52,555 bases of DNA from Oscillatoriales cyanobacterium PMM_0080 (GTDB lineage: Bacteria > Cyanobacteriota > Cyanobacteriia > Cyanobacteriales > Microcoleaceae): NCBI GenBank assembly GCA_949127775.1, contig CASBQF010000300.1, forward strand, positions 1 through 52,555, read 5' to 3'. This document shows positions 29,600 through 39,680 of this stretch, in pieces. The notes under the pieces are model-generated. The model was not told the origin of the DNA. It saw nothing but the letters and a program-made list of their open reading frames with translations, and did not search any database. Position 1 is the first letter of the stretch. Every line of letters starts with the position of its first letter. The position numbers and the translations under genes were made by a program.

Positions 29600-29697
29600 T
29601 CCGATGAATATTCGGATAGTTAGTTAGGCACAAGGTGTAAGGTTAGTACACACTCTAATTTGATTATTTGCGGTTAAAATTGGTTCGTTGTGCGGAC

Positions 29698-29841
29698 TTT
29701 ATATCCATTCTGGTTGCATCCGAATTAATATCACCGAAAATCAGGACACGGCAGTGCCGTTTCCCTACCGTAATTTATTGCGCAAGAAACGGCACTGCCG
29801 TGTCCTCTATATCATTCCGGCGGAGCCGGAATTGATGTCAA
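29698..29841. repeat. Palindromic repeat family A, copy 3
   Basis: Arms at 29743-29763 and 29786-29806 are perfect over 21 bp around a 22-base loop. This copy reads GGACACGG and GTTTCCCTAC, while other copies read GGAGACGG and GTGTCCCTAC. The two changes compensate between arms, which keeps the stem intact. The right flank has the CCGGCGGAGCCGG small hairpin and GAATTGATGTC end. The rest of the 669-base gap up to the RTX gene (29842-30268) is AT-rich without a recognised feature, and must hold that gene's promoter. Confidence 0.9.
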
Positions 29842-30268
29842 ACCCCAAATTTTATCGCACAAGATTTATCCAAATATTTTCAAATATTGTCCTGAAACAG
29901 CTTAATTTGATAGAAACATATAGCTTGACTATTGGCGGTAATATTAATTGACGATCGTCCTTATATTCTAAATCCAATAAGTATTAATTCTGATTCTAAA
30001 ATATTTAAAATTTTCGGGAACATTACTACAGCATTGTTATTCTCAAACATTAACAGGACATCGAAGTAGAAATACAGTTGCCAAATAGCCCGACAGCAGA
30101 TAATTGCCCGGGCGATCGCTTGGCGAAAAAAGTGTAGTAAATACTGACATAAATACCCGGTTTTTGCCGAGTCATCTGTCAATTTAAAACACCACAATAT
30201 TACCCTGAATAATCTCTACAGGTGCTTCTACCAAAAGCAAAAATAATTAACCTGTGGAGTAATAAAAA

Positions 30269-32986
30269 ATGGCAAACATAACAGGAACTCTCGGCCCCGA
30301 TGTGATACCTGGACTTTTACCAGACGGTCGCCTAATTGGGCTAGGAAACTTATTAGGTGACGACACCATCAGCGGGCTAGATGGAGATGATGCGATTATT
30401 GCATTAAGCGGAAATGACCTGATTTTCGGCGGCCCCGGCAATGATATTCTCAACGGCAATGAAGGCAATGACAGTGTTTTTGGTGGCAAAGACAACGACC
30501 AAGTTTACGGCGGCAAAGGCGATGACTTAGTTAGAGGCGACATCGGCCGGGATAGTGTTTTCGGCAATGACGGGAATGACAGTCTGTTCGGCGGTAAAGA
30601 TAATGACACGATGTTTGGTGGTAAGAACAACGACTTGATTCTAGGCGACCTTGGCGACGACGTACTCTACGGCGACCTTGGTTCTGATACGATGAGCGGT
30701 GGTGGTGGAGATGACATTTTTGCGATCGGGCGAGTAGGCGACGGCAGGCCAACATCCACCACAGGCGGCCCCGGAGTCTCCGATGCTGATGTGATTACCG
30801 ACTTCCGAGTTGCCGGAAATGATGTCATCCAACTATTCGGTGGCATTCAATTCAGCGATTTGCAATTTATTGATGGTACAGGATCGAATGGAATTGCGAT
30901 CGGCAATACCCTGATTCGCGATACCGGCACGGGCGAGTATTTAGTCAACATCCAAGGCAAAACCGCAGCCGAACTCACCGCTAACCCGGCTTGGTTTCAA
31001 TTAGCCGGATTCCCAACACCAGCCCCGACACCAACACCAGCCCCGACACCAACACCAGCCCCGACACCAACACCCGTTCTGGGTGCCGGCGTCTTAAACT
31101 TCAGCCAGCCTACTTACAGTGGCAAAGAAGGAGACATCGTGACTGTGAATGTCACGCGCACCGGCGGCACTCAGGGCGCAGTATCGGCAAACTACATCAT
31201 CACTCCCAGCGCAGTCAACGGCGCTACTCCCGACGACTACACCGCAGCGCCCGCTCAGACAGTTAGCTTTGCAGATGGACAAACTGCCGCTCAAATCAGT
31301 TTCAATCTGAAAACTGACGCGCTAACAGAAGGAACCGAGACAGCGCTTTTGCAACTGCTACCTCCAGTTGGCGGCGCGACTTTAGGCACTCTACCCGCAG
31401 CGATTTTTGGAATTTCTGACCAGCCAACAGTACCCGCAACGCCCACACCAACTCCCCCCGGCGGCATTCTCAACTTCAGCCAGCCTACTTTTGGTGGCAC
31501 AGAAGGCGGCAATGCTACCGTGCAAGTTACCCGCACAGGCGGCAGTCAAGGCGCAGTCTCTGTCAACTACACTGTCTCTCCCGGCGGAGCTAACGGTCAA
31601 GCCGGCCCTGCCGACTACAACTTGGCACAGCCCCAAACGGTAAGTTTTGCTGACGGCGAAACCTCGCCCAAGACTATCAGCTTTAATCTGGTGGCTGACG
31701 GTATCGCTGAGGGAACTGAAACGGCAATTTTGCAACTTCAGGCTCCCGTAGGCGCTGCGACTTTGGGTACTCTACCTGCCACAATTCTGGGGATTTCTGA
31801 TGTGTTGGTGGCGCCGACTCCAACCCCAACGCCGACTCCGACTCCTTTTCCGACTCCGACGCCTGCGCCGACTCCAACGCCTGCGAGTATTTTCCAATTC
31901 AGCCAGCAGAGTTACACGGTGAATGAAGGTGGTGTGGCCACAATTAACGTTACTCGATCGGGCGGCACTGCTGCTGCTGCGATCGGCTACGCTACTGTTG
32001 ACGGTTCCGCATCATCTAGTGGGACTGCACCTGATTACACCGTGGCTGCTGGTTCTCTGAACTTTGCGGCGGGACAAAATAGCGCTAGTTTCACGATTTC
32101 GGCTCTGAGCGACATGATGCTGGAATCGGCAGAAACAGTCAATTTGGTGCTCAGCGGCGGCAATGTGGGCAGCAATCCCTCAATCTTGACGATTCTGGAT
32201 GTGCCCCCCGTCCCAACTCCGACACCGACTCCTTTTCCGACTCCGACGCCTTTTCCGACTCCGACGCCTACTCCGACTCCGACGCCTGCTCCGACTCCAA
32301 CTCCGGGTCAAAACACATTTTTCTTCAGTGCGGCTACCTACAGCGTCAACGAAGGTAGCACTGCTCCGATTACGATCAATCGTGGTGGCGACCTTTCTGT
32401 GCCGGCAACGATTCTGTTCCGCACTGGCGACGGTACTGCTCTGGCTGCGGGTTCTCAACCGGATTATACCGCTGTAGTTCAAGCGGTGAATTTTGCACCC
32501 GGACAAGCTAGCGTGCAAGTTCCTGTTCAAACTTTATTTGATAGCATCACAGAGCCGACTGAGACGGTGAATTTGTTCTTGAGCGGCGGTACTTTGGCGA
32601 GTCCTTCAGCAGCGGTTCTAAGCATTATTGATACTACTGCTGTACCTCCTACTTTCTTCTCCTACGGTTCGTCTCCTGGTTCTGTGGCTGATGGCGCTGC
32701 TGGAACTTTCACGATTAACCGCAGCGGCAATACTGGGGTTTCAGCATCGATCGACTTTTTGATTGTTGCTCCTGGCGGCGGTCAACCTGTCAACAATGTA
32801 GACTTCAATATTGTCGGGCCATTTGCTGCGAAACCTTCTGGTGGTACGGTCAACTTTAATCCCGGTCAAACTAGCGTCAGTCTGACAATTAATAACCCTC
32901 TTGGGTTGACTGTTGGAACTGTAAACTTAGGCTTTGGCCCAGGATCGATCGGCGCTCCAGCATCCGCTGCAATTACTCTGCTTTAA
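30269..32986 (+). CDS. RTX calcium-binding and Calx-beta repeat protein
   Basis: This 905-residue protein begins at ATG 30269 with a GGAG ribosome site. Residues about 35-150 are RTX nonapeptides (GGPGNDILNG, GNDSVFGGKDND, GGGGDD), which form a calcium-binding beta roll, followed by a conserved block ending near residue 245 (TAAELTANPAWFQL). Then come five Calx-beta-like modules, each starting with a variant of LNFSQPTYSGKEG or FFFSAATYSVNEG, separated by Pro-Thr linkers (PTPTPFPTPTPAP). It is likely secreted by a type I system, as usual for RTX proteins, and could act as an extracellular adhesin or motility-related surface protein. There is no N-terminal signal peptide. The export and adhesion roles are inferred. 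Confidence 0.9.
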   Translation: MANITGTLGPDVIPGLLPDGRLIGLGNLLGDDTISGLDGDDAIIALSGNDLIFGGPGNDILNGNEGNDSVFGGKDNDQVYGGKGDDLVRGDIGRDSVFGNDGNDSLFGGKDNDTMFGGKNNDLILGDLGDDVLYGDLGSDTMSGGGGDDIFAIGRVGDGRPTSTTGGPGVSDADVITDFRVAGNDVIQLFGGIQFSDLQFIDGTGSNGIAIGNTLIRDTGTGEYLVNIQGKTAAELTANPAWFQLAGFPTPAPTPTPAPTPTPAPTPTPVLGAGVLNFSQPTYSGKEGDIVTVNVTRTGGTQGAVSANYIITPSAVNGATPDDYTAAPAQTVSFADGQTAAQISFNLKTDALTEGTETALLQLLPPVGGATLGTLPAAIFGISDQPTVPATPTPTPPGGILNFSQPTFGGTEGGNATVQVTRTGGSQGAVSVNYTVSPGGANGQAGPADYNLAQPQTVSFADGETSPKTISFNLVADGIAEGTETAILQLQAPVGAATLGTLPATILGISDVLVAPTPTPTPTPTPFPTPTPAPTPTPASIFQFSQQSYTVNEGGVATINVTRSGGTAAAAIGYATVDGSASSSGTAPDYTVAAGSLNFAAGQNSASFTISALSDMMLESAETVNLVLSGGNVGSNPSILTILDVPPVPTPTPTPFPTPTPFPTPTPTPTPTPAPTPTPGQNTFFFSAATYSVNEGSTAPITINRGGDLSVPATILFRTGDGTALAAGSQPDYTAVVQAVNFAPGQASVQVPVQTLFDSITEPTETVNLFLSGGTLASPSAAVLSIIDTTAVPPTFFSYGSSPGSVADGAAGTFTINRSGNTGVSASIDFLIVAPGGGQPVNNVDFNIVGPFAAKPSGGTVNFNPGQTSVSLTINNPLGLTVGTVNLGFGPGSIGAPASAAITLL

Positions 32987-33084
32987 GACTATTAGTAGAG
33001 TGAGCAATGCTTGCTCTACTAATATGTCTACCAGTAATTAAATGTTTTTTAGATTATGTTAGAAATTTAAATTTTTCCTCTTTT

Positions 33085-33111
33085 AACCGCTCTGTTTGGG
33101 CGGTTTTTTTA
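33085..33111 (+). terminator. Rho-independent terminator after the RTX gene
   Basis: Stem AACCGC (33085-33090) and GCGGTT (33100-33105) is followed by TTTTT. A separate weaker hairpin at 32989-33022 (ATTAGTAGAG with CTCTACTAAT) lies directly after the stop codon. Together they should stop the RTX transcript before the Uma2 array. Confidence 0.8.
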
Positions 33112-33150
33112 TGGTAAGCTTATATCAACTGTTGAAAAAGGAGAATAGTT

Positions 33151-33711
33151 ATGTCTGTTCAGACTCAAAGACGGCTATTTACAGTGCAAGAATATCACCT
33201 AATGAGTGAGGCTGGGGTATTTAGAGATAACGAACGAGTGGAACTGATCGAAGGAGAAATTATCGAAATGGCAGCAATTGGTAGGCGTCACGCCGCCCGT
33301 GTCGATCGCCTGGCGCGAATGTTCAGCCGCATTCCAGAGTCGTTGGTGATTTTCCGAGTGCAAAATCCTATTTGCCTTAATGATAACTCAGAACCGCAAC
33401 CTGATATTGCTTTAGTCCAACCCCGCGCTGATTTTTATGAAGAATCCTTGCCAAATAGCCAGGATGTTTTGCTATTGGTAGAGGTAGCAGATAGTACCGT
33501 TAATTATGACCGCGATGTAAAAATACCGCATTATGCGCGATCGGGGATTCAGGAAGTATGGCTCTGGGATCTGGAAGCAAACTGTTTAGAAGTTTACCGC
33601 GATCCGACGATCAATGGCTATATTTCAATGCAAAGGTTTGAGCGGGGACAATTGGTTTCGCCGCTGGCTTTTCCAGACTTTCCAGTGAGTATTGATTTAA
33701 TCTTAGGTTAA
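33151..33711 (+). CDS. Uma2 family (DUF820) endonuclease-like protein, array copy 1
   Basis: This 186-residue protein has the PD-(D/E)XK-type core of the Uma2/DUF820 family: ELIEGEI at 31-37, Pro84-Asp85 (EPQPDIALVQPR), Glu111 in LLLVEVADST, Lys124 in RDVKIPHYAR, and the ending SGIQEVWLWDLE. Restriction-endonuclease-like folding is known for the family, but substrate and role are not. The start ATG follows GGAGAATAGTT, a leader shared by all four array copies. It belongs to a set of four tandem paralogues on one strand with 40-80 bp gaps. Residues 54-69 (LARMFSRIPESLVIFR) differ strongly between copies while the flanks are almost identical. Confidence 0.9.
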   Translation: MSVQTQRRLFTVQEYHLMSEAGVFRDNERVELIEGEIIEMAAIGRRHAARVDRLARMFSRIPESLVIFRVQNPICLNDNSEPQPDIALVQPRADFYEESLPNSQDVLLLVEVADSTVNYDRDVKIPHYARSGIQEVWLWDLEANCLEVYRDPTINGYISMQRFERGQLVSPLAFPDFPVSIDLILG

Positions 33712-33752
33712 AATAGTAAACTAAAACCAACTGCTAAAAAAGGAGAATAGTT

Positions 33753-34313
33753 ATGTCTGTTCAGACTCAAAGACGACTATTTACTGTGCAAGAATACCAC
33801 CTGATGAATGAGGCTGGCGTATTTAGAGATAACGAACGAGTGGAACTTATAGAAGGAGAAATTATCCAAATGGCTGCAATTGGTAGGCGTCACGCCGCCC
33901 GTGTCGATCGCCTGGCAGAGTTTTTTTACGACCAAGTGCGAACAAGTGCGATCGTCCGAGTGCAAAATCCTATTTGCCTTAATGATAATTCTGAACCTCA
34001 ACCTGATATTGCTTTAGTACAGCGTCGCGCTGATTTTTATGAAGAATCCTTGCCAAATAGCCAGGATGTTTTGCTGTTGGTAGAGGTAGCAGATAGTACC
34101 GTTAATTACGATCGTGATGTAAAAATACCGCATTATGCGCGATCGGGGATTCAGGAAGTATGGCTCTGGGATCTGGAAGCAAACTGTTTAGAAGTTTACC
34201 GCGATCCGACGACCAATGGCTATATTTCAATGCAAAGGTTTGAGCGGGGACAATTGGTTTCGCCGCTGGCTTTTCCCGAGTTGACAGTGAGTATTGATTT
34301 AATTTTGGGTTAA
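33753..34313 (+). CDS. Uma2 family (DUF820) endonuclease-like protein, array copy 2
   Basis: This 186-residue paralogue is nearly identical to copy 1 over residues 1-53 and 70-170. It keeps Asp85, Glu111 and Lys124. The difference is concentrated at 55-68 (AEFFYDQVRTSAIV) and in the last ten residues. It shares with copy 1 the block ICLNDNSEPQPDIALVQ and the acidic YEESLPNSQDV, so copies 1 and 2 form one subclass. The spacing from copy 1 is 41 bp, and the same leader (AAAAGGAGAATAGTT) precedes the ATG. The pattern suggests recent duplication followed by change, or gene conversion of the flanks. Confidence 0.9.
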   Translation: MSVQTQRRLFTVQEYHLMNEAGVFRDNERVELIEGEIIQMAAIGRRHAARVDRLAEFFYDQVRTSAIVRVQNPICLNDNSEPQPDIALVQRRADFYEESLPNSQDVLLLVEVADSTVNYDRDVKIPHYARSGIQEVWLWDLEANCLEVYRDPTTNGYISMQRFERGQLVSPLAFPELTVSIDLILG

Positions 34314-34354
34314 AATAGTAAACTAAAACCAACTGCTAAAAAAGGATAATAGTT

Positions 34355-34915
34355 ATGTCTGTTCAAATGCAAAGACGACTATTTACAGTGCAAGAATATC
34401 ACCTGATGGCTGAGGCTGGCGTTTTTGGTGAAGATGATAGAGTTGAATTGATCGAAGGAGAAATTATCGAAATGGCAGCAATTGGGACTCGTCATGCAAG
34501 TTGTGTAAAGCGTCTGATCGCTGTGTTCTCCGATCTGGAGAGAAGACGTGCTATTTTGGGTGTTCAAGATCCCATTCAGTTGACAGAAAGGACTGAACCT
34601 CAGCCGGATGTGGTATTGCTACAGCCTCGTTCTGACTACTACGCTACAGCGCATCCAATGCCGTCAGAGGTATTGCTTTTGGTAGAGGTTTCAGATAGTA
34701 CGGTTGATTTCGATCGTGATGTGAAAGTACCGAATTATGCGCGATCGGGGATTCAGGAAGTCTGGTTATGGGATTTAGAAGCTAACTGTTTAGAAGTTTA
34801 CCGCAATCCTACGGCAAATGGCTACACTTCCATCCAAAGATTTGAGCGAGGAGAAATTATTTCACCGTTAGCTTTCCCTGATTTCCAAGTAAGTGTTGAT
34901 TTAATCTTGGGTTAG
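34355..34915 (+). CDS. Uma2 family (DUF820) endonuclease-like protein, array copy 3
   Basis: This 186-residue paralogue shares the first 45 residues and the C-terminal half with the others but has a different middle (IQLTERTEPQPDVVLLQPR, YYATAHPMPSEV) that matches copy 4, so copies 3 and 4 form a second subclass. Asp85, Glu111 and Lys124 are kept. The variable patch reads IAVFSDLERRRAIL. The leader is the same with one change (GGATAATAGTT), which weakens the Shine-Dalgarno and may lower translation. It is 41 bp after copy 2. Confidence 0.9.
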   Translation: MSVQMQRRLFTVQEYHLMAEAGVFGEDDRVELIEGEIIEMAAIGTRHASCVKRLIAVFSDLERRRAILGVQDPIQLTERTEPQPDVVLLQPRSDYYATAHPMPSEVLLLVEVSDSTVDFDRDVKVPNYARSGIQEVWLWDLEANCLEVYRNPTANGYTSIQRFERGEIISPLAFPDFQVSVDLILG

Positions 34916-34995
34916 GCTGCTTTCTTCTGTAGCTAGAATATTAGAAGCGAAAATAAGTAAACTTAGGCTAACCGCAAAAAAAAAGGAGAATAGTT

Positions 34996-35556
34996 ATGTC
35001 TGTTCAGACCCAAAGACGGCTATTTACTGTGCAAGAATACCACTTAATGAGTGAGGCTGGTGTTTTTGCCAATCATGAACGAGTCGAACTAATAGAAGGA
35101 GAAATCATCCAAATGGCTGCAATTGGTACTCGTCATGCTACTTGTGTGCGACGACTGATCCGACAGTTTCGCCAAATTCCAGAAGAAAGTGCTATTTTGG
35201 ATGTTCAAAACCCAATTCGGTTAACTCAACGTACCGAACCTCAATCAGATGTTGTCTTGCTACAACCTCGTGATGACTACTACGAAACAGCCCATCCAAT
35301 ACCGTCAGAAGTTTTGCTATTAGTTGAAGTTTCAGATAGTACAGTTGATTTTGATCGGGATGTGAAAGTACCTAACTATGCTCGTTCTGGGATTCAGGAA
35401 GTATGGTTGTGGGATTTAGAAGCTAATTGTTTAGAAGTTTACCGCGATCCCACAGCAAATGGCTATACTTCAATACAAAGATTTGAGCGCGAAGAACAAG
35501 TTTCGCCACTGGCTTTTCCTGAATTTCTAGTGAGTATTGATTTAATCTTGGGTTAG
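34996..35556 (+). CDS. Uma2 family (DUF820) endonuclease-like protein, array copy 4
   Basis: This 186-residue paralogue closely resembles copy 3 in the middle and C-terminal parts. The Pro before Asp85 is replaced by Ser (EPQSDVVLLQPR), but Asp85, Glu111 and Lys124 remain. The variable patch is IRQFRQIPEESAIL. The gap from copy 3 is 80 bp, longer than the other gaps, and includes the same leader just before the ATG. Third-position differences from copy 3 are more numerous than between copies 1 and 2, suggesting an older split. Confidence 0.9.
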   Translation: MSVQTQRRLFTVQEYHLMSEAGVFANHERVELIEGEIIQMAAIGTRHATCVRRLIRQFRQIPEESAILDVQNPIRLTQRTEPQSDVVLLQPRDDYYETAHPIPSEVLLLVEVSDSTVDFDRDVKVPNYARSGIQEVWLWDLEANCLEVYRDPTANGYTSIQRFEREEQVSPLAFPEFLVSIDLILG

Positions 35557-35723
35557 GATGACTTTTTTATAATAGTTATAAATTTGCCGGAAAATTGTCA
35601 TTCGCTGATTCCTGATTCTTTCTTCTTTCTGACACTTGTACTGAACCCTGCGACTACAAAATCCATTGCCGAACTTCTTCCTTCTGCTACAATAAGTTTA
35701 ATTCCTCAAATAACGCAAGTTCT

Positions 35724-36563
35724 ATGACTATTGCCAAATCATTTGAATTGGAAGTCACCCATCTCCCCGACCACACTGAACTGCCCGAGTCTGACGGTAC
35801 TTTTGTGAAGAACTTTCAAGAACTGCCTCAAAGCATTATTCTCACCGATTCGCTGCGACCAATTTTGCAACAAATTCACCCTGATGCACGCTACCGTATC
35901 GGTCAAGATTGTGGGATTTATTGGCGTTTAACTGACCCTCCCGAACGCGGTGCCGAAGCACCAGATTGGTTTTACGTCCCCAATGTACCGCCACTTTTAA
36001 ATGGTCAGGTGCGACGTTCCTATGTATTGTGGAAAGAATACATTGCACCGTTAATTGTACTGGAATTTGTATCGGGAAACGGTTCAGAAGAACGAGACAG
36101 GACACCACCGCCCGAACCAGGTCAAGAAGAAAAACAAAAAGTTGGCAAATTTTGGGTTTATGAACAGGCGATTAGAGTACCTTTTTACGGGATTTACGAA
36201 GTCAAAAAAGCCTCTGTAGAAATGTATCATTTACAAGACAATTGCTATCAGCGCATGAGGCCAAATGAACATGGCCGCTATCCGATTCCCCAGCTTGGAG
36301 TTGAACTGGGAATTTGGCAAGGCGAATATGATGAGATGAATTTGCCTTGGTTGCGTTGGTGGGATAGTGAAGGCAATTTGTTATTAATTGGAGAGGAACG
36401 TGCAAAACAAGAAAGCCTTCGCGCTCAACAAGAAAGCCTTCGCGCTCAACAAGAAAGCCTTCGCGCTCAACAAGAAAGCCTTCGCGCCGAAGAACAACGA
36501 CTTCGGGCTGAGCGTTTGGCAGAAAAGTTGCGCCAAATGGGCATTAATCCCGATGAATTGTGA
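35724..36563 (+). CDS. Uma2 family protein with heptad-repeat coiled-coil tail
   Basis: This 279-residue protein is a more distant Uma2/DUF820 member. The core has PDWFYVPNVPP, RRSYVLWKEYIAPLIVLEFVSG, GKFWVYEQAIRVPFYGIYEV and VELGIWQGEY. The C-terminal 55 residues contain the heptad QESLRAQ four times in tandem, encoded by a near-perfect 21-nt repeat (36408-36491), then EEQRLRAERLAEKLRQMGINPDEL. The tail should form a coiled coil, so oligomerisation is likely. It lies 167 bp after the four-gene array, with its own leader, so it may be expressed separately. Such tails are known in this cyanobacterial family. Confidence 0.85.
   Translation: MTIAKSFELEVTHLPDHTELPESDGTFVKNFQELPQSIILTDSLRPILQQIHPDARYRIGQDCGIYWRLTDPPERGAEAPDWFYVPNVPPLLNGQVRRSYVLWKEYIAPLIVLEFVSGNGSEERDRTPPPEPGQEEKQKVGKFWVYEQAIRVPFYGIYEVKKASVEMYHLQDNCYQRMRPNEHGRYPIPQLGVELGIWQGEYDEMNLPWLRWWDSEGNLLLIGEERAKQESLRAQQESLRAQQESLRAQQESLRAEEQRLRAERLAEKLRQMGINPDEL
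36408..36491 (+). repeat. Four tandem 21-nt repeats inside the Uma2 gene
   Basis: Each unit encodes QESLRAQ. The first three are almost identical, and the last diverges at its end (CGCGCCGAA). Since the unit is a multiple of three, copy-number change alters coiled-coil length without a frameshift. Confidence 0.92.
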
Positions 36564-36588
36564 TTTATTTTTGAGTTGTTAACTTCTG

Positions 36589-36645
36589 GGTAATCGCTCT
36601 TGTTTTTATGGCAAAACTATCATAAATAGAGAAAGAGCGATTACC
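36589..36645 (+). terminator. Long inverted repeat after the fifth Uma2 gene
   Basis: Perfect 13-bp arms GGTAATCGCTCTT (36589-36601) and AAGAGCGATTACC (36633-36645) enclose 31 bases. The position, 26 bp after the stop, fits a transcript end, but no T-run follows, so it may be a small dispersed palindrome. Confidence 0.55.
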
Positions 36646-36803
36646 TATGAGATAGCTCCGCTTTACAAGCATTTATAAATTGCCAAATTAAATATCTTTA
36701 AATTTTAATAAAAATTATAAAATTCTTAAAATTTTACGGAGTTGTGGAATTGTTCATAAAGATTTAATCTTTCCCCAACATAAGTGCTAGTATTATAAAC
36801 CAA

Positions 36804-38277
<1,474 letters not shown>

Positions 38278-38280
38278 CAT

Positions 38281-38311
38281 TAATCAGGTGGGCATTGCCC
38301 ACCTTGATTGC
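38281..38311 (+). terminator. Hairpin terminator after thiC
   Basis: The arms AATCAGGTGGGCA and TGCCCACCTTGATT pair almost completely with a very small loop, four bases after the thiC stop. There is no strong T-run, but position and stability fit a transcript end before the FkbM gene. Confidence 0.6.
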
Positions 38312-38367
38312 TCAATAAATTTTAAAATTAAATCCAAAATTTTCCCGTAAAAGGTTAGTTATTATTT

Positions 38368-39264
38368 ATGTCTAGTGAAAGTAAGCCATTAAATTCAGCT
38401 CACTTACCAATCATTGCTTCTTTAGCCCAATATTTAGAGCAGAATTTAGTGATTGTAGATGTAGGCTGTCGGTGGGGATTTGCTGATGCTTGGTCTGTTT
38501 TGGGTTCCCATGCTACCCTGATAGGGTTTGACCCAGATTCTGATGAATGTGAGCGTTTGAAAAGTAGCTATCAGGGGCCTTGCAATATACACTTTGTTGC
38601 TCAAGCTCTCGGGCCTTACCCGTGCAAAAAAACACTCTTTTCAACTAAAGAGCCAGCCTGTAGTTCTTTGTATCAGCCTGACTCATCATTAATCAATTTT
38701 ATTCCTGTTTTAGCTGGTGTAGAATTAGTTAATGAAATAGAAATTGAGCTAACTACTCTGGATAACTGGTTGTCCGGTTCAACTATTAATCATGTAGATT
38801 TCATTAAACTCGATACTCAAGGGTCTGAATTAGGGATTTTAGAAGGAGGCGAGACTTGTTTGACCTCTGTCCGGGCTTTACAAGTAGAAGTAGAATTTAA
38901 CCCTATTTATGTTGGCCAGCCCCTTTTTGGGGATATCGATTCCTTCCTCCGTAAACGAGGATTTGTACTATGGCGATTAACAGACTTTTGCCACTACAGC
39001 AATTCACCAGAAAAATCTGCATTCAAATACAAAGATGTACAATTTTTTGATGGGCGAGCAGTTCCTATCTCTGCACAGGGAGGGCAGCTCTTCTGGGGAG
39101 AAGCTTATTATGTCCGACAAGAAATAGCTTTTATGGAAGAAACACAGAATTGGCAGGGCTATCTCCGTGATGCAAATATTATGAGCGTTTTAGGATTTCA
39201 CGACTTAGCAAGTTCTCTGCTACAAAAAGCATTGAACCATGCACCGTTAAATGTTGTTTCTTAA
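38368..39264 (+). CDS. FkbM family methyltransferase
   Basis: This 298-residue protein has the SAM-binding motif I at VIVDVGCRWGFADAW (28-42), followed by LIGFDPDSDECERL. The FkbM signature is present as IEIELTTLDNWL, then VDFIKLDTQGSELGILEGG. Family members O-methylate sugars or polyketides and often occur near surface-glycan genes; here no such cluster adjoins, so the substrate is open. It lies between thiC and a decayed piece of the thiC 3' end, which suggests that it arrived by an insertion or duplication event. The ATG at 38368 has no strong ribosome site. Confidence 0.85.
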   Translation: MSSESKPLNSAHLPIIASLAQYLEQNLVIVDVGCRWGFADAWSVLGSHATLIGFDPDSDECERLKSSYQGPCNIHFVAQALGPYPCKKTLFSTKEPACSSLYQPDSSLINFIPVLAGVELVNEIEIELTTLDNWLSGSTINHVDFIKLDTQGSELGILEGGETCLTSVRALQVEVEFNPIYVGQPLFGDIDSFLRKRGFVLWRLTDFCHYSNSPEKSAFKYKDVQFFDGRAVPISAQGGQLFWGEAYYVRQEIAFMEETQNWQGYLRDANIMSVLGFHDLASSLLQKALNHAPLNVVS

Positions 39265-39332
39265 ATTTAAAAAGCACTAACTAAATACTACTCCGCCTTA
39301 GTGTAATCACATATAGGAAATCGCTACTCCGA

Positions 39333-39399
39333 ATTTCTGTCCGATGCAGACTCATGTTTATGCTGATGTTTTGACTTAGTTGGAGAAGTTTTTGCACAA
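39333..39399 (+). pseudogene. Decayed duplicate of the thiC 3' end
   Basis: The translation FCPMQTHVYADVLT*LEKF matches the thiC end [19 protein letters not shown], with a TAG stop at the Glu codon. At DNA level 17 consecutive bases (TTCTGTCCGATGCAGAC) are identical, and overall identity over about 60 bases is roughly 85 percent. Nothing further of thiC is visible. It is a non-functional remnant in the 410-base gap between the FkbM and methyltransferase genes. Confidence 0.85.
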
Positions 39400-39536
39400 C
39401 TTTAACCTGATTGATTGGTAGGGCGGGAATTTCTCGCATTACTTACCCAGAGTAATTTGGAATGTTTTAACCGCAGAGGCCGCAGAGAGCGCAGAGAAAG
39501 AGAAGAGAAGAGATGAATAATTCTGATGCCAACGGA

Positions 39537-39680
39537 TTTGATATCAATTCCGGTTACACTCCTTATGATATAGAGGAGACGGCAGTGCCGTGTCCCTACC
39601 CAAAATAATATTGTAGGGACACGGCATTGCAGTCTCCTAATTTCCGGTAATATTAATTCTGATACCAATGGATTTTATCT
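39537..39680. repeat. Palindromic repeat family A, copy 4
   Basis: Arms at 39573-39599 and 39613-39638 pair with two mismatches (CATTGCAG in place of CACTGCCG), so this copy is more decayed. The outer flanks GGATTTGATATCAATTCCGG on the left and GGTAATATTAATTCTGATACC on the right match the full-length element. Just upstream, 39457-39487 is a degenerate AACCGCAGAGGCCGCAGAG-type dispersed repeat. The 3' end runs into the methyltransferase gene's final codons. Confidence 0.88.
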
